From: Haladaptatus sp. QDMS2
GTDB lineage: Archaea > Halobacteriota > Halobacteria > Halobacteriales > Halococcaceae
NCBI RefSeq assembly: GCF_029338295.1
Contig: NZ_CP119791.1
Location: 372,001-436,000 of the forward strand
Direction: 5' to 3'
Length of the DNA stretch: 64,000 bases
This document shows positions 34,456 to 41,012 of the stretch, piece by piece (the first letter of the stretch is position 1; every line of letters starts with the position of its first letter). The notes under the pieces were generated by a model. That model was not told the DNA's origin. It was given only the letters and a program-made list of their open reading frames with translations, and did no database searches. The position numbers and the translations under genes are program-made.

Positions 34456-34500
34456 AATACATAGAGACGGGCTGTCAGGGTAAGACTTTGTTTCACCCGA

Positions 34501-34519
34501 TTACGGATTTTACGTAATG
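34501..34519. promoter_or_regulatory. AT-rich palindrome
   Basis: ATTACG-GATTTTA-CGTAAT is a 6+6 inverted repeat enclosing a TATA-like TTTTA. It could be an operator overlapping a promoter that reads either way; on minus it would lead into the hairpins at 34455-34326. Confidence 0.4.
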
Positions 34520-34597
34520 TCGTGACAGCTGTAGCGTTGGGACTCGCCTCTCAAAATCGCTAAAATGGGGGAGGGGGGAGGGAGTTGCTCAGATATC

Positions 34598-34636
34598 GGT
34601 ACGGCGGCTGGGGGTTGGGCCTCCCAGCCACGTACC
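34598..34636. repeat. Strong imperfect hairpin
   Basis: GGTACG-GC-GGCTGGG on the left pairs with CCCAGCC-A-CGTACC on the right, 13 pairs with a small asymmetric bulge and a 10-base loop. No T-run follows, so it is not an obvious terminator. Confidence 0.55.
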
Positions 34637-34790
34637 ACCTTGGTATTCTCTTCGGGGGGTAAAGAACATTGTGTGATTTTCTGGGTGAATCCCTCCAATC
34701 AAAACATCTCGTGTTGATTTTCGCGGTAACTCGAACCCATCTGAAAACCGGACAAAATCACCCTCCTCTTATTGCAGTCGGTCCTGTATG

Positions 34791-34797
34791 TTATATA
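34791..34797 (+). promoter_or_regulatory. TATA box of the TrmB-like gene
   Basis: TTATATA is centred 27-28 bases before the ATG at 34822. Confidence 0.65.
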
Positions 34798-34800
34798 GAA

Positions 34801-34820
34801 GCCTGGCCGTGTGGTCAGGC
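34801..34820 (+). promoter_or_regulatory. Inverted repeat between TATA box and start codon
   Basis: GCCTGGCC-GTGT-GGTCAGGC has 8-base arms with a single mismatch (G-T). It fills the space from TATA to the expected transcription start, the classic place for a repressor, possibly the TrmB-like protein itself. Confidence 0.5.
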
Positions 34821-34821
34821 A

Positions 34822-35643
34822 ATGGTCGGGCCCATGACCGAAAGCACGAATCCAAATACAGCCGTCGACCTGTTACAACAACTCGGACTGAAAGAGTACG
34901 AAGCTCGCTGTTTCGTTGCCCTCACACAGTTACCGACTGGCACCGCGAAAGAAATCAGTGAACTCGCTGATATTCCTCGCACGCGCGTCTACGACGCCAT
35001 CAGAGTCTTAGAGGCAGAGGGACTGGTCAGCGTTCAACACGGCAGTCCGCGACAGTTTCGTGCCGTCTCTGTTTCCGAAGCAGCGGAGACGCTTAGATTG
35101 CAGTATCTCGACCGAATCGAATCGCTCGAACGGACGCTCAACAATCTCAGCAAGCCGGAAGCCAATTCTGATACCGAATCTGCGGAGGTGTGGACGCTCA
35201 ACAGTCGGCATGCCATCGAATCTCGGACGCTCGAACTCATCGACGAAGCAGAATCCGAAATCGTCCTCGTCCTCGCGGACGATGCGATGCTCTCTGACCC
35301 ACTTTTCGAGCGCCTCAAATCGGCAAAAGACCGCGGCCTCGACGTCATCGTCGGCGGCTTTTCTCCGTCGGTTATCTCGAGGCTCTCCGACGAATTGACG
35401 ATGATTAGCGTGTTCGAGTCGGAGCTCGACTGGCTTACGGGACAGCACGTAGCCGGTGAGGCGGCGGTCGGTCGCCTCCTTCTCACCGACAAATCGAACC
35501 TCTTCGTCAGCTCCATTCAGGGAGACATGAGTCAAACTGGGAACACGACCGAGGAACACGCTGTGTTCGCGAGCGGACTCACCAACGGACTGGTCGTAAT
35601 CGCGCGCCGACTCATCTCGACGGGACGAAACTCGCTGGACTAG
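34822..35643 (+). CDS. TrmB-like transcriptional regulator
   Basis: 273-residue regulator. The N-terminal TrmB winged HTH spans about residues 15-85, LLQQLGLKEYEARCFVALTQ then TGTAKEISELADIPRTRVYD and AEGLVSVQHGSPRQFRAV. A helical linker with LDRIESLERTLNNLS follows, then a C-terminal domain (about 130-270) beginning SRTLELIDEAESEIVLVLAD, similar to the PLD-like ligand domain of TrmB relatives. Such proteins control sugar or central metabolism. The ATG at 34822 fits a leaderless transcript; a second ATG at 34834 (MTESTNP) is equally plausible on protein grounds. The promoter carries an inverted repeat at the start site. Confidence 0.88.
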   Translation: MVGPMTESTNPNTAVDLLQQLGLKEYEARCFVALTQLPTGTAKEISELADIPRTRVYDAIRVLEAEGLVSVQHGSPRQFRAVSVSEAAETLRLQYLDRIESLERTLNNLSKPEANSDTESAEVWTLNSRHAIESRTLELIDEAESEIVLVLADDAMLSDPLFERLKSAKDRGLDVIVGGFSPSVISRLSDELTMISVFESELDWLTGQHVAGEAAVGRLLLTDKSNLFVSSIQGDMSQTGNTTEEHAVFASGLTNGLVVIARRLISTGRNSLD

Positions 35644-35696
35644 TCGCACATCGTATCCATCTGTCACACCGTCGTTTCTTGCGACTCCCCACGTCG

Positions 35697-36317
35697 TCAC
35701 CGGGCCGTGGCGTCGTATCGGTCGAACGCTCGCGAGGCAAGCCAGACCGTTCCGACCGAGAGCAGGACGGTCACGAGGGGCAGGACGATGCCAGGCTCGT
35801 AGCGAAGCGGCGGGTAGAGTCCGAGCCCGTAGTCGATGTAATCGTTGACGAGGAGTGCGCCGAGCGCGGCCAGAAGCGCCCCGCGAGTCGTCTTTCCGTA
35901 GTGGGGGATGAGGTAGGCTTCGCCGACGAAACCGAGGTGGGTGAGGATGATGCCGAAGTAGGCCCACACTTCCGGGAAGTACAGCGAGAAGCCAAGATTT
36001 AGCGCGATGGCCGTCCAGATGCCGTACTTGACGAGCCAGACGAACGCGAAGGTGTGGAGGTAGGCGAGCGCGAGATTCTGTGGTGCGTCGTCGAGTCGCC
36101 GCCCGAGGTTCGGGACGAGCACCACGAGCGAGAGCGTCGCGAGGAACACGGCGGTCGGCGAGTCGGTGTAAAACGGCCAGAGGAACGTCGAGACGCCGGG
36201 CATCGTTTCGACGTAGAACCGGATGCCGACGAGGATGGCCACCGCGTTGGCGAAGACGAGCCACGTCAGGCTGGGAGCGTTTTCGAGATAGTAGCGGGCG
36301 TAGCGCTCCGGAATCAT
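35697..36317 (-). CDS. DUF1405 family membrane protein
   Basis: 206-residue polytopic membrane protein with six or seven hydrophobic helices. Conserved features of DUF1405 are visible: a polar WPFYTDSPTAVFLATLSL region, FAFVWLVKYGIWTA, and VNDYIDYGLGLYPPL toward the C terminus. The function of the family is unknown. The start MIPERYARYYLEN is preferred over an open frame reaching further upstream. It diverges from the DUF5802-like gene. Confidence 0.9.
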   Translation of the reverse strand: MIPERYARYYLENAPSLTWLVFANAVAILVGIRFYVETMPGVSTFLWPFYTDSPTAVFLATLSLVVLVPNLGRRLDDAPQNLALAYLHTFAFVWLVKYGIWTAIALNLGFSLYFPEVWAYFGIILTHLGFVGEAYLIPHYGKTTRGALLAALGALLVNDYIDYGLGLYPPLRYEPGIVLPLVTVLLSVGTVWLASRAFDRYDATAR

Positions 36318-36423
36318 AGTCTGGCCTCCGGGCCGCGGAATGAAAGGCGTGTCGTGTGCCGTGTTTGCACGTCGACATAAATCTGCTGGCAAACGCTTAT
36401 CACCAAAATTGTGCTATGTTACC

Positions 36424-36774
36424 ATGTACCAAATGTTCGAGCGATTCTCAAGTGGCTACTACGTCGGCCAGTTGTACGTCGAACCGTACGACGGTGACGT
36501 GGCGCTGATGCACCAGTCCCAACACGAGCGAGTGAACGAACAGGTCTACGCGACGGCGGGAGTCGCCCGCGCGGACTACCCGCTCGTGATGAAACTCGGT
36601 CATTGCCACTTCTCGGTCCACGCCGACGCGGGCGTGCCGGAGTACTCGCTGTTCGTCCCCGAGTCGCTCAATCGGGCGGTGGGACTCGAAAATCCACCCG
36701 AACGCCGGGAGGTCTGGCTTGCCCGGGCCAATCGCGCCCAGCAGTTGCTCCGCATCGCGGGCGCAGTCGCCTGA
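36424..36774 (+). CDS. Conserved haloarchaeal protein, DUF5802-like
   Basis: 116-residue soluble protein. The start FERFSSGYYVGQLYVEPYDG and the core QHERVNEQVYA, LVMKLGHCHFSVH and ENPPERREVWLARANRAQQLL match a family found across haloarchaea (DUF5802 as I recall). No enzymatic motif is evident. A TATA-like CTTATC (36396-36401) is centred about 26 bases before the ATG at 36424, favouring that start over the ATG three codons later. Confidence 0.85.
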   Translation: MYQMFERFSSGYYVGQLYVEPYDGDVALMHQSQHERVNEQVYATAGVARADYPLVMKLGHCHFSVHADAGVPEYSLFVPESLNRAVGLENPPERREVWLARANRAQQLLRIAGAVA

Positions 36775-36805
36775 TTTTAAGAGGCTCCCCCGCTTTGTTC
36801 GACCG

Positions 36806-37690
36806 ATGTTCGACGACCTGCTCGGCCGCACGGAACTCAAATCACGCATCGAGGAACTCGAAGAGGAAAAACGCCACCTCGAACGCCAACTCGAGGCCGA
36901 GCAGGACCGCCGCGCCGACGCTGTGAGCGCCCGCCAGACCGCAGAAGAGCGGGTCAACCGCCTCGAAGACCGTATCGCGAGCCTCGAAGGCCGCCTCGAC
37001 CAACCCGACGAAGAGCGATCGCTCGCCGTCCGCCGCGAGGAGCGACTTCGCGGCGACCGCCTCGAGGAGGTGCTCTCACGGCTCGAATCCGTGCGGACAG
37101 GTCCCGAAGGGGCGCTTTCTGCGGTCGTCACGGAATCGGTTCCCGAAGACGTATCCGACCTGCTCGACGACCGGGCGGCGCTGGTCTCGCAAGCCGTACC
37201 CTGTGTCTTCTTCGGCGACGACGCGGGTCTCGTGAGCGTCGTCCTCGAACCGCCGCTGGTCCCCGACGAACGGACGACGTGGGACGACCACTTCGCGTTC
37301 GACCGGGCGTGGTTCGAACCGACCGGGACGTTCGCCTTCGCGCTCGTCCGCTCCGACCTGTTCGCCCTCGGGGAGTACGACGGCCGCGAGCGCGTCTCCC
37401 TCACCGGGTTCGAAACCGACGTGAAGAGCAACCACTCGAAAGGTGGCTTCTCGCAGGGCCGATTCGAGCGCATCCGCGAGGGACAAATCGCAGACCACGT
37501 CCAACGCTGTCTCGACGCGGTCGAGCGAATCGACGCAGACCGCCTCATCGTCGTCGGCGAGCGCACCGTCCTCGGGAAATTCAAAGAGCACGCCGACGCG
37601 ACCCGGACGGTGGACGCGACGGGCGACCCCGAAACCGCACTGGACGATGCGTTTCGGGACTTCTTCACGACGCGCCTGTCAACCATCTGA
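36806..37690 (+). CDS. Vms1/ANKZF1-type peptidyl-tRNA hydrolase-like protein
   Basis: 294-residue protein. Residues 1-95 form a charged coiled coil (ELKSRIEELEEEKRHLERQL onward). The rest is an eRF1-like VLRF1 domain; the signature SKGGFSQGRFERIR (residues 211-224) carries Gln217, at the place of the glutamine that eukaryotic Vms1 uses to cut nascent chains from tRNA on stalled ribosomes. Unlike eukaryotic proteins it lacks the zinc finger and ankyrin repeats; the coiled coil may provide ribosome contact. A TATA-like ATTTTAAG (36774-36781) precedes the ATG by 27 bases. Confidence 0.87.
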   Translation: MFDDLLGRTELKSRIEELEEEKRHLERQLEAEQDRRADAVSARQTAEERVNRLEDRIASLEGRLDQPDEERSLAVRREERLRGDRLEEVLSRLESVRTGPEGALSAVVTESVPEDVSDLLDDRAALVSQAVPCVFFGDDAGLVSVVLEPPLVPDERTTWDDHFAFDRAWFEPTGTFAFALVRSDLFALGEYDGRERVSLTGFETDVKSNHSKGGFSQGRFERIREGQIADHVQRCLDAVERIDADRLIVVGERTVLGKFKEHADATRTVDATGDPETALDDAFRDFFTTRLSTI

Positions 37691-37738
37691 GTCTCCGCCT
37701 CCGCGAGAATTAAGGGACCCCTCACCAGACGTGTGGGT

Positions 37739-38755
37739 ATGGATATCGCGCTACTCGCACACGAAAAGTTTCCTGACGACGCGAAGACCGCACTGGGCAT
37801 CCTTCGCTACTCCGACGACAACGTGGTCGCCGTCTTAGACCGGGATAGCCCGGGCACCCGCGTCCACGACACCACTCCCGACGTACAGGACGCACCCGTC
37901 GTCGCGAGCATCGACGACGTGGAGGCCGACTACGACGCTCTCGTCATCGGCATCGCCCCAATCGGCGGCGGGTTCGACGACTCGTGGCGCGACGACGTTC
38001 GCACGGCACTCAAAGCGGGCAAAGACGTGATTTCTGGGCTCCACTACTTCCTCGAAGAGGACGAGGAGTTCGCTCGACTCGCGGAGGAAAACGGCGCAGA
38101 ACTCTGGGACGTGCGCAAACCTCACGACGGCCTTTCGGTCGCCAAGGGCATCGCGGACTCCGTGGATGCCGAAGTCATCCTCACGGTCGGCACGGACTGC
38201 TCGGTGGGCAAGATGACCGTCTCGCTCGAACTCGCTCGTCGCGCACAGGAACGGGGCATCGACGCCGAGTTCATTCCGACCGGGCAGACCGGCATCATGA
38301 TCGAAGGCTGGGGCAACCCAATCGACCGGGTCATCTCTGATTTCACCGCGGGCGCGGTTGAGGAGATGATTTTAGAGAAGGGCAATGACCACGACTACCT
38401 GTTCGTCGAAGGGCAGGGCACCATCATCCACCCCGCCTACTCCGCGGTCACCTGTGGCATCCTCCACGGGTCGATGGCGGACAAACTCATCCTCTGTCAC
38501 GCCTCCGGGCGCGAGGCAATCCACGGCTACGAGTCGTTCGCCCTCCCTGACTTCCAGACGTACAAGAATCTCTACGAAGACCTCGCTCGGCCCGTCCACC
38601 AGACCGAAGTCGTCGCCGGGGCACTCAACACGCGCTCCATCAAAGACGACGAGGAGGCGGCGTCGGCGGTCGAGGCCTACGCAGACGCCATCGACGCGCC
38701 GGCACAGGACCCGGTCCGATTCGACCCAGACACCATCCTGGACGAAGTGCTATGA
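37739..38755 (+). CDS. dgcN: DgcN-type N-acetyltransferase, DUF1611 family
   Basis: 338-residue protein of the DUF1611 family. An N-terminal Rossmann-like half is followed by a P-loop half with GTDCSVGKMTVSLELARR (residues about 150-167). A bacterial member, DgcN, N-acetylates D-glutamate for D-glutamate use, and DgcA then racemises the product. Here the stop overlaps the dgcA-like start (ATGA), giving a two-gene operon with the same order. The ATG giving MDIALLAHEK is chosen, two codons inside a GTG, with AATTAAGG 27 bases before it. Substrate assignment rests on this pairing. Confidence 0.82.
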   Translation: MDIALLAHEKFPDDAKTALGILRYSDDNVVAVLDRDSPGTRVHDTTPDVQDAPVVASIDDVEADYDALVIGIAPIGGGFDDSWRDDVRTALKAGKDVISGLHYFLEEDEEFARLAEENGAELWDVRKPHDGLSVAKGIADSVDAEVILTVGTDCSVGKMTVSLELARRAQERGIDAEFIPTGQTGIMIEGWGNPIDRVISDFTAGAVEEMILEKGNDHDYLFVEGQGTIIHPAYSAVTCGILHGSMADKLILCHASGREAIHGYESFALPDFQTYKNLYEDLARPVHQTEVVAGALNTRSIKDDEEAASAVEAYADAIDAPAQDPVRFDPDTILDEVL

Positions 38756-39789
38756 GCCTCGACGCCTCCTTCGAACGCGTCGCGCTGCCGCTCGAAAACC
38801 CGTTCACCATCGCCCGCGGGACCCAGGAGGTCGCGGAGAACGTCATCGTCCGTATCGAGGACGACGAGGGCACCGTCGGCGTCGGCGGGGCCGCCCCGTC
38901 GGAGCACTACGGTGAGACGGCCGCGACGGTCGAAGCCGTCATGCCGGACCTGCTCGCGGTGGTCGAAGAAGTCGGCGACCCACACGCCCTCGACGAAATC
39001 GAGCGGAAGATGCAGGCGCGAGTGAACCGCAACCCGGCGGCCCGCGTCGCCGTGAGCATCGCGCTCCACGACCTCGTGGCAAAACGTGTGGACCTCCCGC
39101 TCTATCGCTACTGGGGACTCGACGCAGACCAGGCCCCGGACACGTCGTTCACTATCGGTATCGACACGAAGGAGACGATGTACGAAAAGACGCGCGACGC
39201 CGTCGAAGCCGGGTACGAAATCCTCAAAATCAAGGTCGGCACCGACCGCGACGAGGAGATAATCGAGACGGTTCGCGAGGCAGCCCCTGACGCGACGATT
39301 CGCGTGGACGCGAACGAGGGCTGGACGCCACGGAAAGCAGTGGAAATGTGCCACCTCCTCGCCGAGTACGACGTCGAGTTCGTCGAACAACCGGTCCCCG
39401 CGGAAGACCCCGAGGGCCTAAAGTTCGTCTACGAACGCTCGCCGCTGCCCATCGCCGCCGACGAGTCGTGTATCACGCTCGCGGACATCCCACAAATCGC
39501 AGACCGCGTGGACATCGCGAACCTGAAGCTGATGAAGTGTGGCAGCCTCCGCGAGGCACTGCGGATGATTCACACCGCGCGGGCCCACGGCCTCGAAGTC
39601 ATGCTTGGGTGTATGATCGAATCGAACGCCTCCATCGCGGCGGCGGCGCACCTCGCTCCGTTGCTCGACTATGTTGACATAGACGGGTCGCTGCTGCTCG
39701 CCGAGGACGAATATGACGGCATTCCGATGCCAGCAGGCGTCCTCGAATTCGACCCCGCCCTGCCCGGAACCGGCGCTCGTCGGTCGTAA
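38752..39789 (+). CDS. dgcA: Enolase-superfamily racemase/dipeptide epimerase, DgcA-like
   Basis: 345-residue muconate-lactonising-enzyme subgroup protein. Catalytic lysine motif ILKIKVG (KxK) is near residue 160; metal ligands follow in RVDANEG, VEFVEQPVP and IAADESC; the second lysine lies in NLKLMKCG. A DxD specificity motif near the C terminus (YVDIDGSLLL) is typical of L-Ala-D/L-Glu epimerases. Coupling to the DUF1611 gene (4-base overlap) suggests it racemises N-acetyl-D-glutamate rather than peptides, as in the DgcN-DgcA pathway. Either activity is possible from sequence. Confidence 0.87.
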   Translation: MSLDASFERVALPLENPFTIARGTQEVAENVIVRIEDDEGTVGVGGAAPSEHYGETAATVEAVMPDLLAVVEEVGDPHALDEIERKMQARVNRNPAARVAVSIALHDLVAKRVDLPLYRYWGLDADQAPDTSFTIGIDTKETMYEKTRDAVEAGYEILKIKVGTDRDEEIIETVREAAPDATIRVDANEGWTPRKAVEMCHLLAEYDVEFVEQPVPAEDPEGLKFVYERSPLPIAADESCITLADIPQIADRVDIANLKLMKCGSLREALRMIHTARAHGLEVMLGCMIESNASIAAAAHLAPLLDYVDIDGSLLLAEDEYDGIPMPAGVLEFDPALPGTGARRS

Positions 39790-39921
39790 CCCCTCGCGTT
39801 CATCTTACGTTGGTTACAATTCCCGCAAGTCATTCCACGACGCTGTCATCACTCCTGTAACTTGTTGATAATGTCATGTCCTGTGAGTAACACTGGTTAT
39901 AGTTTGCTTATAGGCCGCCTT

Positions 39922-39936
39922 CCTGAACATTTCAGG
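39922..39936. promoter_or_regulatory. Palindrome upstream of TATA box
   Basis: CCTGAA-CAT-TTCAGG is a perfect 6+6 inverted repeat, 20 bases upstream of the TATA box at 39957. Its position fits an activator or repressor site for the SDR-fold gene. Confidence 0.45.
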
Positions 39937-39956
39937 CAATGTGAGAAATGTGTGCG

Positions 39957-39966
39957 TTTTTATATA
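39957..39966 (+). promoter_or_regulatory. TATA box of the SDR-fold gene
   Basis: TTTTTATATA, the strongest TATA match in the window, is centred about 26 bases before the ATG at 39987. Confidence 0.7.
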
Positions 39967-39986
39967 TGCGTCCCGAATGAGCGGGT

Positions 39987-41003
39987 ATGCACGTCTTCAT
40001 GGCTGGGGCAACCGGTGTTCTCGGTCGGAGACTGGTTGCCGAACTCGCCCGGGAGGGCCACGAGGTGTACGGCCTGAGCCGTTCTCCTCGAGGTGACGAA
40101 CTGGTCCGCGCTGCGGGCGGAGAGCCATGCCGCGGCGACGTTCTCGACTACGAGTCGCTGTGTATGGCCGCCGCAGGGGCGGACGTCATCGTGAACGCCG
40201 CGACGGCCGCGCCGAAAACGCGTGACCCGACCTCGGAAGACTGGGCCAGAAACGACGAGGTACGACGCCAGGGCACGCAAAATTTGACCGCCCTCGCGAG
40301 TCGGGTCGGCGCAGACCAGTACGTCCACCAGAGCATCGTCTGGGTGGCGAGACGCGAAGACGGCGGGCCGTTTTCCGAGGAGGACGACTGGAATCCCACA
40401 CCGCACACGCAGGCGGAAGCGGACGCAGAACGTCTCGCGATCGACGCTCGCATGGCGTTTGGCTACGACGTGACGATTCTTCGCTGTGGATGGCTGTACG
40501 CCCCGGAAGCGACCCACACGCAACTCATCGCGCAGGGTTTGCTCGCCGGTGAGATGCCCATCATCGGTAGCGGGCTGTTCGGACGCGGGGACGCCCACCT
40601 GTCGTGTCTGCACGCGGAGGACGCTGCCCGCGCGTTCACGACCGTCATCGACCGCCGAACCGACGGCCTCTGGCACGTCGTCGACGACGAAGCCGTTACC
40701 ACCGCGAACTACCTGATGGAGTTCGCCCGCCTGCTCGGCGCGTCGAAGCCACGGCGGGTGCCGGCGTGGCTGGCGAAATACACCACCGGCACGGATGCAG
40801 CACGCTTTTTCAGCCACTCGATGCAGACCACGAACGAACCATTTTGCGAGGAAACCGGCTGGCGGCCCCACTACGGTTCCTACCGCGACGGGCTCTCGCA
40901 GGTCGTCCGCGACTGGGAGCAAGACGGGACGCTCAACGAGCGCCACGGAAGCGCCGAGTGGGCGGGCGAGAAAGCGGAGAGCGTCCTCTGGCGGACCGCC
41001 TGA
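39987..41003 (+). CDS. Atypical extended SDR, NAD(P)-binding epimerase-like
   Basis: 338-residue Rossmann protein. The nucleotide-binding loop is GATGVLGRRL at residues 7-16 and VIVNAATAAP is the NNAG-equivalent strand. At the catalytic position, where extended SDRs have YxxxK, I read PHTQAEADAERL, with neither Tyr nor Lys, so it is an atypical SDR that may bind rather than reduce or epimerise. The last 80 residues contain an epimerase-like PRRVPAWLAKY substrate segment. It has its own strong promoter with an upstream palindrome. It is convergent with the archaeal-type ThrRS gene, 9 bases apart. Confidence 0.88.
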   Translation: MHVFMAGATGVLGRRLVAELAREGHEVYGLSRSPRGDELVRAAGGEPCRGDVLDYESLCMAAAGADVIVNAATAAPKTRDPTSEDWARNDEVRRQGTQNLTALASRVGADQYVHQSIVWVARREDGGPFSEEDDWNPTPHTQAEADAERLAIDARMAFGYDVTILRCGWLYAPEATHTQLIAQGLLAGEMPIIGSGLFGRGDAHLSCLHAEDAARAFTTVIDRRTDGLWHVVDDEAVTTANYLMEFARLLGASKPRRVPAWLAKYTTGTDAARFFSHSMQTTNEPFCEETGWRPHYGSYRDGLSQVVRDWEQDGTLNERHGSAEWAGEKAESVLWRTA

Positions 41004-41012
41004 ATCGCCCGC

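Larger units (their letters stand above)
34219..34821. other. Gene-free, hairpin-rich spacer of 603 bases
   Basis: No convincing gene lies here; two open frames of 74 and 62 codons on the minus strand have non-haloarchaeal, basic composition. Base composition is lower in G+C than neighbours. Seen in order: an 11-base inverted repeat (34326-34372), two adjacent 7-base hairpins (34415-34431 and 34434-34455), an AT-rich palindrome (34501-34519), a run of G tracts (34567-34582), a strong 13-pair hairpin (34598-34636), and the TrmB-like gene's TATA box with an abutting inverted repeat. Confidence 0.7.

Noticed and set aside
34272-34496. 74-codon minus-strand open frame in the gene-free region
   Set aside because: Basic, serine/arginine-rich composition unlike haloarchaeal proteins, no promoter at leaderless spacing, and it covers the inverted repeats, which explain the region better.
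34567-34582. Run of G tracts as a G-quadruplex
   Set aside because: Only two long tracts and one short one separated by single A bases; a four-tract arrangement can be forced but is weak, so it is mentioned only as part of the spacer.
34510-34698. 62-codon minus-strand open frame in the same region
   Set aside because: Proline-rich, non-acidic, spans the strong hairpin at 34598-34636 and the G tracts; no family resemblance.
39862-40077. 71-codon plus-strand open frame overlapping the SDR-gene promoter
   Set aside because: It crosses the TATA box and overlaps the start of the SDR-fold gene in another frame; cysteine-rich random composition.
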